Shown piece after piece: positions 32,737-41,545 of a stretch of 44,269 nucleotides of DNA; within the stretch, counting starts at the first letter, position 1, and each line of letters begins with the position of its first letter. Under the pieces are notes generated by a model. The model had not been told where the DNA came from. It did no database searches and worked only from the letters and a program-made list of their open reading frames with translations. This stretch comes from DASXYG01 sp036502625 (GTDB lineage Bacteria; Actinomycetota; Actinomycetes; Streptosporangiales; Streptosporangiaceae): NCBI GenBank assembly GCA_036502625.1, contig DASXYG010000008.1, forward strand, positions 1 through 44,269, written 5' to 3'. The position numbers and the translations under genes are program-made.

Positions 32737-33488
32737 TCAGGCCAGGTGATAGACGGCTCCGGGGCGCGCGGTGTCGAGCACGCCGCCGAAGTGCGGGCGC
32801 GCCTCGGCGACCACTTCGTCGGTGTTGTTCCACGGCACGAAATGGGTGAGGACGAGCCGCTCGACGCCCGCGCGCGCGGCGTGGCCCGCGGCCTGGGCGC
32901 CGGTCAGGTGGAGGTCGGCGGGCAGGCCGGGGCGGTCGACGAAGGACGCCTCGCACAGCAGGAGGTCGGCGCCGCGCGCCAGGTCGACCAGGGCGTCGGT
33001 GGGGCCGGTGTCGGCGGAGTAGGCGAGGGTGCGGCCGGCGTGCTCGATGCGGTAGCCGAGGGTGGGCACGACGTGGTTCATCCCGGCGGTCGTCACGCGG
33101 AACGGGCCGATCTCGCGCACGCCGGGCTCCAGCGTCACGAAGTCGAAGATCTCCCGCATGCCCGGCTCGGGCTCCGCGTCGTACGCGCGGGCCATGCGGT
33201 CGGCGAGACCGTCCGGGCCGTAGACCGGGAGCAGCGGCTTCGGGCCGTCGGGGGCGTACCTGCGCGCCACGCCGTAGGGGCACAGGTCGAGGCAGTGGTC
33301 GGCGTGCACGTGGCTGACGCACACCGCGTCGATGTCGTAGATGCCGGTGTAGCGCTGGAGGGCGCCGAGCGACCCGTTGCCGAGGTCGAGGACGATCTTG
33401 TAGCCGTCCGCCTCGATCAGATAGCAGGACGCCGGACTTGCCGGTCCTGGGAAGCTGCCCGAGCAGCCGATGACGGTGAGACGCACGA
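32737..33488 (-). CDS. Metallo-beta-lactamase fold protein, Rv1339 type (cyclic-nucleotide phosphodiesterase-like)
   Basis: A 250-residue protein with the metal-binding motif HVHADHCLD (His59, His61, Asp63, His64), TVIGCSGSFPGPASPASCYLIE at the start, a YSADTGPTDALVD strand and LTHFVPWNN near the end. It occupies the position of Rv1339 in Mycobacterium tuberculosis, next to rph; that protein has been reported as an atypical class II cAMP phosphodiesterase. GTG 33488 is preferred to GTG 33495. The same activity here is inferred from family and position. Confidence 0.9.
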
Positions 33489-33532
33489 CGCACAACGCTA
33501 CGCCAGCGGGGGCGTCCGCGCCCAGACCGCCG

Positions 33533-34327
33533 TCAGCGGCCCACGCGCGCCATCTGCCGCGCCTGCGCGACCAGGCGGCCCGTGGAGTCCCACAGCTCGA
33601 CGTCCTCGTCGAACCAGCCGTCGGCGACCATGCGGCCCACGACGCGGATGGCCAGCCAGCCGGGGGCCGGGACGGCGCGCATGTGCCAGGTCAGCTCGAC
33701 CGTTGGCGCCCAGCCCATCTTGCCGATGCCGAACACGATCGGCGGCATCGCGTCGGTGGCCACCGCCAGGACGTACGGGTCAGGGTCCTGCGGCTGCTCG
33801 CGCATGCGGACGTAGCCGCGCATCTCCGGGCGGCCGAGCGGCTCGCCGCGCAGCCAGCCCGAGGTCTCCGGGTCGTGCCGGAACTCGACCTGCCCGGCGA
33901 GCCCGGGCGGGCCGTCCGGGGTGAGCGTCCAGGGCTCCTCGCACTTCTCGATCGGCGCGATCTCCGGCGGCTCGCCCAGCCAGTCGGGCTCGGCCACGGG
34001 GTCGAGGGTGCCGGCGGAGACCAGGGAGTCGAGCACCACCTGGTCGTCCTGGATCAGCGTGGCGCGCGCGGTAGCCGCCGTACGGCCGGACTTGAGCCGT
34101 TCGACGCGGACGCGCGCGGGGCCCGGTCGCGGGGTGCGCAGGAAGTGGAAGCCGTTGGCCACCGGATGCGGGTGCGGTGAGTCGGCGAGCGCGGCGCGCA
34201 GCAGCGTGGCCATGAGGTAGCCGCCGTGCAGCGGCCCGCCCATGGAGTACGCCGCGTCGAGCTCGACGTCGTACACGCCGTCGCCGGCCCGGCGCACGGC
34301 CGTGGCCCGCTCGAACGTGGTGCTCAT
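33533..34327 (-). CDS. Thioesterase family protein (double-hotdog acyl-CoA thioesterase type)
   Basis: A 264-residue protein of the TesB-like/4HBT_3 type. The first half has the hotdog signature AAYSMGGPLHGGYLMATLLRAAL and RVRVERLKSGRTAATARATL. The second half repeats the fold around PPIVFGIGKMGWAPTVELTWH and ends DVELWDSTGRLVAQARQMARVG. It would hydrolyse acyl-CoA esters. A perfect palindrome at 34370-34379, 43 bases before its ATG, suggests regulation by a lipid-responsive repressor. It is separate from the housekeeping operon by a 38-base gap. Confidence 0.86.
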   Translation of the reverse strand: MSTTFERATAVRRAGDGVYDVELDAAYSMGGPLHGGYLMATLLRAALADSPHPHPVANGFHFLRTPRPGPARVRVERLKSGRTAATARATLIQDDQVVLDSLVSAGTLDPVAEPDWLGEPPEIAPIEKCEEPWTLTPDGPPGLAGQVEFRHDPETSGWLRGEPLGRPEMRGYVRMREQPQDPDPYVLAVATDAMPPIVFGIGKMGWAPTVELTWHMRAVPAPGWLAIRVVGRMVADGWFDEDVELWDSTGRLVAQARQMARVGR

Positions 34328-34369
34328 CCCGCCTCCCGGTGGTGCGCTTCCCGGAAGATCGTACGCAAC

Positions 34370-34379
34370 GTTCTAGAAC
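34370..34379. promoter_or_regulatory. Palindrome upstream of the thioesterase gene
   Basis: GTTCTAGAAC is a perfect 10-bp palindrome, and a further GTTC follows at 34383. TAGAAC/GTTCTA half-sites recall binding sites of lipid-metabolism TetR regulators of the KstR type. It lies in the 114-base divergent spacer between the thioesterase gene and the hypothetical gene at 34442. Confidence 0.45.
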
Positions 34380-34441
34380 CGCGTTCGGGCGGGGATCGGG
34401 ACCGCGGCGCCTGATCCGGGACTGGCGGCCATAATCGGGTC

Positions 34442-34870
34442 ATGCCGGAGAAGAAGCACCATCTGTTCAAGTCGGCGGAGGAGAAGGCGGAAGACGAGGC
34501 CGAGGCCCGTGCGCAGTGGTCGGCGCACGAGGAGGAGCGGCACCGCCAGGAGTTCGCCGCCACGACCCAGGGCCAGGCGCGGGCCGCGTACGAGCGGGGC
34601 CTCGACTGGTTCGAGATCGAGATGGACCTCCGCGGCCCCCAGCACAGCGCCACCGCGCGCTCGAACGCCGCGCAGACCCAGGGCCTGACCGACGTCGAGT
34701 ACGAGGGCTGGGCGCTCGTCGACGTCAACCACGTCTTCGTCCCGCACCGCGCGTCCGGCGGGGGCGGCGAGGCGGGCAGCGAGCGCTACCGGATCGAGGG
34801 CGAGATCGTCGGGATCTACATGTTCCGGCGCGACGCGTCCAAGCGGAGGGCGGCCGGCGGCGAAGGCTGA
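34442..34870 (+). CDS. Conserved-looking hypothetical protein
   Basis: Family not recognised. The 142-residue protein has a long, very acidic-basic N-terminal helix (about residues 8-42, SAEEKAEDEAEARAQW...) that could be a coiled coil. It continues with ARAAYERGLDWFEIEMDLRG and a beta-rich C-terminal part ending EGEIVGIYMFRRDASK. No signal peptide or membrane segment is visible. The Asp/Trp-rich middle looks conserved rather than random. It stands alone between the thioesterase and hydrolase genes. Confidence 0.78.
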   Translation: MPEKKHHLFKSAEEKAEDEAEARAQWSAHEEERHRQEFAATTQGQARAAYERGLDWFEIEMDLRGPQHSATARSNAAQTQGLTDVEYEGWALVDVNHVFVPHRASGGGGEAGSERYRIEGEIVGIYMFRRDASKRRAAGGEG

Positions 34871-34951
34871 TCGGTTACCCGCCGCGTAATCGACGGCGGT
34901 CGCGTACGGGGGCACCGTGTGGACGTCACCCACCGAAACGCGGGAGCTCAG

Positions 34952-35767
34952 ATGTTCTTCACGACCACCGACGGGACCCGGCTGCACTACGAGGAGTACG
35001 GCGAGGGGCGGCCGATCGTCTTCGTCACCAGCTCGATGCTCAACACGGAGATGTGGGAGTACCAGATCCCGTTCTTCGCCGAACGCGGCTACCGCTGCGT
35101 CACGTTCGACCGGCGGGGGCACGGCCGCTCGGACCGGCCGTCCGGCGGCTACGACCTCGACACCCTCGCCGACGACCTGGCCGCGCTCGTCGACCTCCTC
35201 GACCTGCGGGACGTGACCTTCGTGGGCCACTCGCTCGGCGGCGCGGAGATCGTCCGGTACCTGGCGCGGCATGGCGAGGAGCGGGCGCGGCGTGCGGTGC
35301 TCGTCTCCGCGATGCTGCCGATGCTGAAGCGCACCGACGACAACCCGGGCGGCGTGCCGGCGGAGGGGTTCGACCGGCTCGTGGAGCTGGTGCGGGCGGA
35401 CCGGCCGAAGTGGCTGGCCCAGCAGTCGCAACTGTTCTTCGCCACGCAGCTCGGCAACGACGTGTCGCCGGCGATGATCGACTGGACGGTCCGGATGTGC
35501 CTGTCGGCGACCGGCTGGGCGATCATCCGTACGCAGCGCACGGCGTTCGAGTCGGACAACCGCGAGAACCTGCGCCGGCTCACCATCCCCACGCTGGTCG
35601 TCCACGGCGACGCGGACTTCTCCGCCCCCGTGGACGTCACCGGCCGGCGTACGGCGGAGCTGATCCCCGGCGCCGTCTACAAGGAGTACGCCGCGGCCGG
35701 CCACGGCCTGTTCCTCAGCCACAAGGACCGGCTCAACGACGACATCCTGGCGTTCGTCAAGGGGTGA
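34952..35767 (+). CDS. Alpha/beta hydrolase
   Basis: A 271-residue alpha/beta-hydrolase fold enzyme resembling non-haem haloperoxidase/esterase proteins. It has FDRRGHGRSDRP (lid-side motif), the nucleophile elbow VGHSLGGAE with Ser94, an acid in HGDADFSAP and the catalytic His in AAAGHGLFLSH. ATG 34952, with a GGGAG box, is preferred over the upstream GTG at 34919. Neighbour genes give no clear substrate; it ends 15 bases before the converging cysM. Confidence 0.92.
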   Translation: MFFTTTDGTRLHYEEYGEGRPIVFVTSSMLNTEMWEYQIPFFAERGYRCVTFDRRGHGRSDRPSGGYDLDTLADDLAALVDLLDLRDVTFVGHSLGGAEIVRYLARHGEERARRAVLVSAMLPMLKRTDDNPGGVPAEGFDRLVELVRADRPKWLAQQSQLFFATQLGNDVSPAMIDWTVRMCLSATGWAIIRTQRTAFESDNRENLRRLTIPTLVVHGDADFSAPVDVTGRRTAELIPGAVYKEYAAAGHGLFLSHKDRLNDDILAFVKG

Positions 35768-35782
35768 CCGCGGCCCCGCGCG

Positions 35783-36730
35783 TCACGCCCAGAGCTGGCC
35801 CTCCAGGCGCTGCTCGGCCTCCTCGAGCGTGCCGCCGTACGCGCCGGTGGAGAGGTACTTCCAGCCGCCGTCGGCGACGATGAACGCGATGTCGGCCTTC
35901 TCGCCGGCCTTCGCGGCCTTGTGCGCCAGGGAGATGGCCGCGTGGAGCGCGCAGCCGGTGGAGATGCCCGCGAAGATGCCCTCCTGTTCGAGGAGGTCGC
36001 GCGTACGGCGGAGGGCGTCGCGGGCGCCCACGGAGAACCGGGTGGTCAGGACGGACTCGTCGTACAGCTCGGGGATGAAGCCCTCGTCGACGTTCCTGAG
36101 GCCGTAGACGAGCTCGCCGTAGCGCGGTTCGGCCGCGATGACCTTCACGCCGGGCACCTGCTCGCGGAGGTAGCGGCCGACGCCCATGAGGGTTCCGGTG
36201 GTGCCGAGGCCGGCGACGAAGTGGGTGATCGACGGGAGGTCGGCCAGCATCTCCGGGCCGGTGGTGGCGTAGTGGGACCGGGCGTTCGCCTCGTTGCCGT
36301 ACTGGTACAGCATCACCCAGTCGGGGTGCTCCTCGGCGAGCTGCTTGGCCACCCGGACCGCCTCGTTGGAGCCGCCGGCCGCCGGCGAGGACACGATCTC
36401 CGCGCCCCACATGTGCAGCAGGCTGCGGCGCTCCTCGGAGGTGTTCTCCGGCATCACGCAGACCAGGCGGTAGCCGCGCAGCCGCGCCACCATGGCCAGC
36501 GAGATGCCGGTGTTGCCCGACGTCGGCTCCAGGATCGTGCAGCCCGGCCTGAGCAGGCCCTCCTTCTCGGCCTGGTCCACCATGAACAGCGCGGGGCGGT
36601 CCTTGACGGAGCCGGTCGGGTTGCGGTCCTCGAGCTTCGCCCAGATGCGGACGTCCGGGCTCGGCGACAGGCGCGGCAGGCCGACCAGCGGCGTGCCGCC
36701 GAGGGAGTCGAGCAGGGAGTCGTACCTCAT
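35783..36730 (-). CDS. cysM: Cysteine synthase CysM (CysO-dependent type)
   Basis: A 315-residue PLP enzyme with the cofactor lysine in NPTGSVKDRPA (Lys43), the phosphate-binding PTSGNTGISLA, and AGLGTTGTLMG. The neighbours cysO and mec mark it as the CysM that uses O-phosphoserine and the thiocarboxylated carrier CysO as sulfur donor, giving CysO-cysteine, as in Mycobacterium tuberculosis Rv1336. It starts two bases after the cysO stop and is certainly in the same operon. Confidence 0.96.
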   Translation of the reverse strand: MRYDSLLDSLGGTPLVGLPRLSPSPDVRIWAKLEDRNPTGSVKDRPALFMVDQAEKEGLLRPGCTILEPTSGNTGISLAMVARLRGYRLVCVMPENTSEERRSLLHMWGAEIVSSPAAGGSNEAVRVAKQLAEEHPDWVMLYQYGNEANARSHYATTGPEMLADLPSITHFVAGLGTTGTLMGVGRYLREQVPGVKVIAAEPRYGELVYGLRNVDEGFIPELYDESVLTTRFSVGARDALRRTRDLLEQEGIFAGISTGCALHAAISLAHKAAKAGEKADIAFIVADGGWKYLSTGAYGGTLEEAEQRLEGQLWA

Positions 36731-36732
36731 GG

Positions 36733-37011
36733 CTAGCGCGCGCCGCCGGCGACGGCGGGCAGCACGGTCACCGTGTCGCCGTCGTTCACCTTGGTCTCCA
36801 GGCCGCCGAGGAACCGTACGTCCTCGTCGTTGAGGTAGACGTTGACGAAGCGGCGCAGCCCGTTGTCGTCCACGAGCCGGTCCTGGATGCCGGGGTGGCG
36901 GGAGTCCACGTCGGTGATCACGGCGGCGAGCGTGTCACCCGCGCCCTCGACGGCCTTGGCGCCGTCGGTGTAGGTGCGCAGGATGGTCGGGATGCGGACT
37001 TCGATGGCCAT
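36733..37011 (-). CDS. cysO: Sulfur-carrier protein CysO (MoaD/ThiS fold)
   Basis: A 92-residue ubiquitin-like carrier beginning MAIEVRIPTILRTYTDGAK after a GGAG box. NVYLNDEDVRFLGGLETKVNDGDTVTVLPAVAGG is the family end. The active carrier must end in the diglycine, but here two residues (Ala-Arg) follow it. The JAMM peptidase encoded next to it could remove them. CysO is thiocarboxylated by a MoeZ/MoeB-type enzyme, not in this window, and passes sulfur to CysM. Confidence 0.95.
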   Translation of the reverse strand: MAIEVRIPTILRTYTDGAKAVEGAGDTLAAVITDVDSRHPGIQDRLVDDNGLRRFVNVYLNDEDVRFLGGLETKVNDGDTVTVLPAVAGGAR

Positions 37012-37094
37012 GAGGGCTCCAGATCTTCCGGTATCGGGGTTCAACAGGCTGAAGCGCGCCGGGAGGCCCGGTTAATTCCGCGCCGCACGCCGGC

Positions 37095-37502
37095 TCAGGA
37101 AGTGATCTTGACCTCTTCCTCGGTCACCTCGCCGTCGAGGATCCGGTACGAACGGAACTCCACGTCATCGGGCTCCCGCGTCGACACGAGCACGTAGTGC
37201 GCGTTGGGCTCGGACGCGTAGGAGACGTCCGTACGCGACGGGTACGCCTCCGTGGCGGTGTGCGAGTGGTAGACGACCACCGGCTCCTCGTCGTTGTCGT
37301 CCATCTCCCGCCACACCCGGAACTGCTCCGCGGAGTCGAACCGGTAGAAGGTCGGCGACCGCTCGGCGTTCGTCATCTCGACGAACCGCAGAGCCTGATC
37401 CGACCCCTCCGGCCCGGCCACCACACCACAAGCCTCATCCGGATGATCACGCCGCGCATGCGCCACGATCCGCTCATAGATCCCCCGGCCAATACTCAAC
37501 AT
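37095..37502 (-). CDS. mec: Mec-type JAMM metallopeptidase
   Basis: A 135-residue JAB1/MPN protein with Glu24 in DEACGVVAG and the zinc motif HSHTATEAYPSRTD (His79, His81, Asp92). In the cysteine route it cuts cysteine from the C-terminus of CysO-Cys. A Ser-Asp arrangement of exact JAMM spacing (His-x-His-x7-Ser-x2-Asp) supports an active enzyme. ATG 37502 is preferred over TTG 37508. cysO follows 83 bases later on the same strand. Confidence 0.95.
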   Translation of the reverse strand: MLSIGRGIYERIVAHARRDHPDEACGVVAGPEGSDQALRFVEMTNAERSPTFYRFDSAEQFRVWREMDDNDEEPVVVYHSHTATEAYPSRTDVSYASEPNAHYVLVSTREPDDVEFRSYRILDGEVTEEEVKITS

Positions 37503-37570
37503 GCCCAAAAGGCTAACCGCAGCCCGCGAGCGATCCTTTACGGGGGATGCCGCGGCGCGCGGCTACCTGG

Positions 37571-39502
37571 CTACATGGCCGCGTCGGTGTAGCCGATTGT
37601 CACGTCGCCGATGCAGACGTGGGCGGACGGGGGGGCGGTGATCTTGATCTGGTCGCCGCTTCCCGTGATGGGGAAGAAGACGCGGCCTAGTTTGCGGGTT
37701 ACCGGGGCTACCGCGTGGCCGTCGCCCAGGTCGGCGACGACTGAGGTGGGGGTGGCCGTGATGTAGCTGAGCTGGACGGTCCAGGTGCCTTCGGGGACGT
37801 GGCCGGTCATGGGGATCTGGACGGCGCCGAACGTGGTCTCCCAGCAGGCGTGGCCGGGGGCGGGGGCGCCGCTGTGCGAGCCGACGACCTTGGCGGGCTT
37901 GAGGGTGCCGGTGTCGTCGAAGACCAGCGGCACCTCGGTGGGGGCGCGGCTCAGGAGGGCCGCGCGCTGTCCGGGCGGGGCCAGCGGCGCGAGCAGGTCG
38001 GGGGACATCGCGCGGGCGGCGAACAGCGGGTTCATGACGTAGCCGGGCATGCGGCGCGGGTAGATGACGGCGTTCGGCGGGACGTGGCGCAGCGCGGAGC
38101 GCGCGTTGGCGATGTACGCCGCGCCGCGGGTGTCGCCGAGGAGCTTCGTGTAGCCGTGCACCGACCACAGGGACGAGACGATGTACGCGCCCGCGGCCAC
38201 GCCCGCGATCACCGGAAGCGGCCCGCCACGCGACGCGCCCGCCGGCACCCTGCCGCCCGCGGGCACGTGCTCCCTGGACGGCACCCTGCCGCCCGCGGGC
38301 ACGTGCTCGCCGGACGGCAGCGGCCGTACGTACGGCTCGCGCTCCCCCGCCAGCGGCAGGAACGCCAGCGCGCCCAGGATGGCCACCAGCGGGGCGGCGT
38401 CCGCGACGTAGCGGGTCTCGAAGCCGATGATCGGGCCGATCACCGCCATGCGGCCGAGCAGCGGCGGCAGGACGTCGGCCAGCAGCACGTACGCGAACAG
38501 GATGATCCACGCGCGGTGCGCCACCCGCCGGTAGCGGACGCTCAGCGCGACCAGCGCGGCCAGCACCAGCCAGCCGGCCACCACCTGGACCGCCGACGGC
38601 CGCGGCGTGCCGTAGTCGATCCCGGCGGTCACCCAGGTCCACGGGCCGCCCACGGCGTACGTCACGAACGTCTCGCCGACCAGCCGCCACGTGAACGACA
38701 GCGACTGGCCGAACTTCGGGCTGAGCAGGTGGGTGCGCGTGCCGGAGTTCCAGCGCATGAGGTAGACGGCCGCCTGGAGCGCCATCAGCCCGCCGTACAG
38801 CGCCCACACCCGGCCGTGGCGGCGCAGCGTGGCCAGCAGGTTGCGGTCCCACGCGCCGGACACGTAGTACGCCGAGGTCAGCGCCAGCAGCACCAGCGGG
38901 ATGATGCCGCCCTTGAGGTAGCTCGCCTGCGCCAGCAGGATCCAGCCCGCCGCCTGGAGCGCGTAACCGTACGACCCCCGCCGCAGGTAGTGGACGTGCG
39001 CGGCGATGGCCATCGGCAGCGCGATCTGCATCGGCAGGTTGTTCAGGCTCGCCGCCCACCAGCCGAGCGTGGGCACGGTCAGCGGGGTGATCAGGTAGAC
39101 GGCCAGCGGGATGAGGATCACCCACCGCGGCCCGAACAGCACGCGCAGGGCGTACAGCACCGCCAGGCTCGCCGCCGCCTGCATCGCCAGCGTCACCCCG
39201 GACGCCGCGGCCCAGCTCAGCGGCGCCGTGTGCGCCAGGACCCACGCGATGGCGAACCCGACGGGCATGATCTGGCCGTCGTAGTTGTACATCAGGTAGT
39301 CCCAGCCGAGGTGCTGGGTGACCGCGCGGTACAGGTAGATGTAGTCGTCGTTGATGAAGTACGCGCGGTTCAGCAGGTCGTGCTTCCACACGAGCTGGAC
39401 GGCGATCAGCGCCACCGCGGCGGTGACGACCGGCGGCACGCGGACGCGCCCGGGGCCGGCCCCGGCGACCGGGCGGCCGGCATCGGTTCGCGTGTCGGTC
39501 AC
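37571..39502 (-). CDS. GT-C-like polytopic membrane protein, paralogue 1 of 3
   Basis: A 643-residue protein starting at GTG 39502. It has about ten hydrophobic segments, an early extracytoplasmic acidic pair in AYFINDDYIYLYRA, a central loop with FGQSLSFTWRL and VGGPWTW, the conserved block AGEREPYVRPLPSG, and a C-terminal beta-rich domain ending CIGDVTIGYTDAAM. An early acidic residue in the first long loop is the hallmark of GT-C glycosyltransferases that use lipid-linked sugars. It differs from its two neighbours by a 24-residue insertion made of two 12-residue repeats after the YVRPLPSG block. Substrate unknown. Confidence 0.75.
   Translation of the reverse strand: MTDTRTDAGRPVAGAGPGRVRVPPVVTAAVALIAVQLVWKHDLLNRAYFINDDYIYLYRAVTQHLGWDYLMYNYDGQIMPVGFAIAWVLAHTAPLSWAAASGVTLAMQAAASLAVLYALRVLFGPRWVILIPLAVYLITPLTVPTLGWWAASLNNLPMQIALPMAIAAHVHYLRRGSYGYALQAAGWILLAQASYLKGGIIPLVLLALTSAYYVSGAWDRNLLATLRRHGRVWALYGGLMALQAAVYLMRWNSGTRTHLLSPKFGQSLSFTWRLVGETFVTYAVGGPWTWVTAGIDYGTPRPSAVQVVAGWLVLAALVALSVRYRRVAHRAWIILFAYVLLADVLPPLLGRMAVIGPIIGFETRYVADAAPLVAILGALAFLPLAGEREPYVRPLPSGEHVPAGGRVPSREHVPAGGRVPAGASRGGPLPVIAGVAAGAYIVSSLWSVHGYTKLLGDTRGAAYIANARSALRHVPPNAVIYPRRMPGYVMNPLFAARAMSPDLLAPLAPPGQRAALLSRAPTEVPLVFDDTGTLKPAKVVGSHSGAPAPGHACWETTFGAVQIPMTGHVPEGTWTVQLSYITATPTSVVADLGDGHAVAPVTRKLGRVFFPITGSGDQIKITAPPSAHVCIGDVTIGYTDAAM
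38244..38315. repeat. 36-bp tandem repeat inside the GT-C-like gene
   Basis: Two copies of a 36-bp unit (38244-38279 and 38280-38315) differ at two bases and encode repeats of about EHVPAGGRVPS in frame. It lengthens a cytoplasmic or periplasmic loop by whole codons. The other two paralogues lack it, so it is a recent local expansion. Confidence 0.85.
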
Positions 39503-39569
39503 GGCAGCACCCCACGATCGGCCGGCGACTGGCGTATCACGGTAGCAATCAAGCGTTTGCTGGAACGGG

Positions 39570-41447
39570 TCATCGCGCCGCCGGCACCGCATAGCCGACC
39601 GCGACGTCGGTGACGCAGACCCGGCCCGGCCCGCTCAGCCGGGTCGTGGCCAGCGCGGCGCCGCCGCCGTGCAGCGCGAACGTGAACCGGCCGTACTTCG
39701 GCCGTACGGTGAAGGCCGCGCGCGCCACGCCGCCCTGGCCGTAGCGCACCTCCACGCGGGCCGGCTTGCTGGCCAGGTAGCCGACCGCCACCACGTAGTC
39801 GGCCACGCGCAGCGGCTTGGCCAGCGTGATCATGCGCGGCAGCGCGCCCAGTTTCCAGCAGCCCGAACCGTCAGGCGGCGGCGTTCCCGTGGTGCCGAAC
39901 ACGGCGCCGGGCCGCAGCCGCCCGTACGCGTCGAGCACCAGCGGGTGCCGGGTGGGCCGCGGATGGGCCAGCTCGGCCAGCCGGGACGCGGGCAGCAGCG
40001 GCGCCAGCACCCGGGTGGTCAGCCGGTCGGCGCCGAAGGACGCGTCCATCATCCGCGTCGGCACGAAGTCGGGGAACACCGTGCGCAGGTCGGGCGTACG
40101 GGCGAGCTCGCGCCGCGCGGTGACCAGGAACGCACGGCCCTGCGTGCCGCCGAGCCGGTCGCGGTACGCGTCCAGGCACCACACGGACGCGATCACCACG
40201 GCTCCCCCGGCCAGCCCCGCCACCCCGGGCAGCAGCACGCCGGCGGGCATCGGCCGAACGTACGGCTCCTTCTCCCCGGCCAGCGCCGTGCACGCCAGGG
40301 CCAGGCAGATCGCGAGGACGGGCGCGGCGTCGGCGACGTAGCGGGCGTCCACGCCGAGGAACGCGCCCAGCCGCGGCGCGCGCCCGAACACCACCGGCGC
40401 GACGTCCGCGACCAGCAGGTAGCCGAGCAGGATCAGCCACGCGCGGTACGCCACGCGCCGGTAGCGCACGCTGGTCCACACGACCGCGACGACGACCGCG
40501 AGCGCGAGCAGCACCTGGCCGTCCGGCGGGTGCGGCGTCGCGTAGTCCTCCCCGTTGGGCGCCCACCGCCACGGGCCGCCGACGAAGTACAGCGGGAACG
40601 TCTGGCCGAGCAGCCGTCCGGCGAACCCGGCGACCTGGTCGGCGTCCATGCCGCCGAGGTCGTCGCGCGTGCCGGCGCCGATCCAGCTCAGCGCGTACAG
40701 CACGATCAGCGCGGCCAGCGCGCGGAGCTGCCACCACCACATGCGGGTGTGCCGCTGCCAGGCCGCGCGCGCCGCCTCCGCCCATGTGCCGGTGAAGAAG
40801 TACGCGGACGTCACCGCGAACGCCAGCACCGGGATGACCGCCGCCTTCGGGCCCGCGAGCATCCCCACGACCACCCAGCCGACGGTCTGCACGAGGTACG
40901 TGGTGCGCTCGCGGCGCAGGTAGCGGACGTGCGCGGCGAGCGCCATCGCCAGCGCCGCCTGCGACGGCAGCGAGCTCAGCGCGGCGGAGTACCAGCCGAG
41001 CGCGGGCATGGTCAGCGGCGTGACGGCGTACAGCGCGAACGGCACGAGCACCGCCCACCGCGAGCCGAACATCACGCGCAGCGCGCGCAGCAGCGCCAGG
41101 CTCGCGCACCCCTGGAGGGTCAGCAGCACGGCCGTCGCGGCGCCCCAGTCGTACGGGCGGAAACGCGTGAGGAGCCAGGTCACCGCGTAGCCGAGCGGCA
41201 TGAACCGGCCGTCGTGGTTCTGGAAGAGGTAGCCGAGGCTGGGCGCGCGGTGCGCGGCCGCGGCGATCTGGGCGTAGTCGTCCTGGAGGAAGAACGACCG
41301 GCTCAGCACGCCGCCCTTGAGCCACAACTGGCCGGCGACGATCGCGCATCCGGCGAATAAGACCAGGTCGAGGGGGCGGCCGGGCCGGCTCCATCGGCCG
41401 GTTCCCCGGCCGCTAGCGGGGGCTTGAACGGTCTCGGTGTCCGGCAC
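39570..41447 (-). CDS. GT-C-like polytopic membrane protein, paralogue 2 of 3
   Basis: A 625-residue paralogue with the same layout: SFFLQDDYAQIAAAAHRAP near residue 50, VLFAGCAIVAGQLW before it, then RPYDWGAATAVLLTLQGCASLALLRALRV, FVGGPWRWAPNGEDY, ALAGEKEPYVRPMPAG, and a C-terminal domain ending VCVTDVAVGYAVPAAR. GTG 41447 has a strong GAGGAGG box. Acidic pair plus membrane scaffold suggests a lipid-sugar-dependent glycosyltransferase of the cell envelope; this is inference. Confidence 0.78.
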   Translation of the reverse strand: MPDTETVQAPASGRGTGRWSRPGRPLDLVLFAGCAIVAGQLWLKGGVLSRSFFLQDDYAQIAAAAHRAPSLGYLFQNHDGRFMPLGYAVTWLLTRFRPYDWGAATAVLLTLQGCASLALLRALRVMFGSRWAVLVPFALYAVTPLTMPALGWYSAALSSLPSQAALAMALAAHVRYLRRERTTYLVQTVGWVVVGMLAGPKAAVIPVLAFAVTSAYFFTGTWAEAARAAWQRHTRMWWWQLRALAALIVLYALSWIGAGTRDDLGGMDADQVAGFAGRLLGQTFPLYFVGGPWRWAPNGEDYATPHPPDGQVLLALAVVVAVVWTSVRYRRVAYRAWLILLGYLLVADVAPVVFGRAPRLGAFLGVDARYVADAAPVLAICLALACTALAGEKEPYVRPMPAGVLLPGVAGLAGGAVVIASVWCLDAYRDRLGGTQGRAFLVTARRELARTPDLRTVFPDFVPTRMMDASFGADRLTTRVLAPLLPASRLAELAHPRPTRHPLVLDAYGRLRPGAVFGTTGTPPPDGSGCWKLGALPRMITLAKPLRVADYVVAVGYLASKPARVEVRYGQGGVARAAFTVRPKYGRFTFALHGGGAALATTRLSGPGRVCVTDVAVGYAVPAAR

Positions 41448-41545
41448 GGCGCCTCCTCGCGATCGCCCGTGAAGTCCGCGCCCGCCCCGACAAGTTACGC
41501 CCGGGTAGCCGAATCCGCACCCCCTTCGCGCAGACGCGCGTACGG

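Noticed and set aside
37045..37094. CCGGG-AGG-CCCGG hairpin between mec and cysO
   Set aside because: Only five pairs, no U-run, and the two genes belong to one pathway and probably one transcript.
38244..38315. CRISPR-like repeat
   Set aside because: Two units lie directly next to each other with no spacer and are in frame inside a gene.
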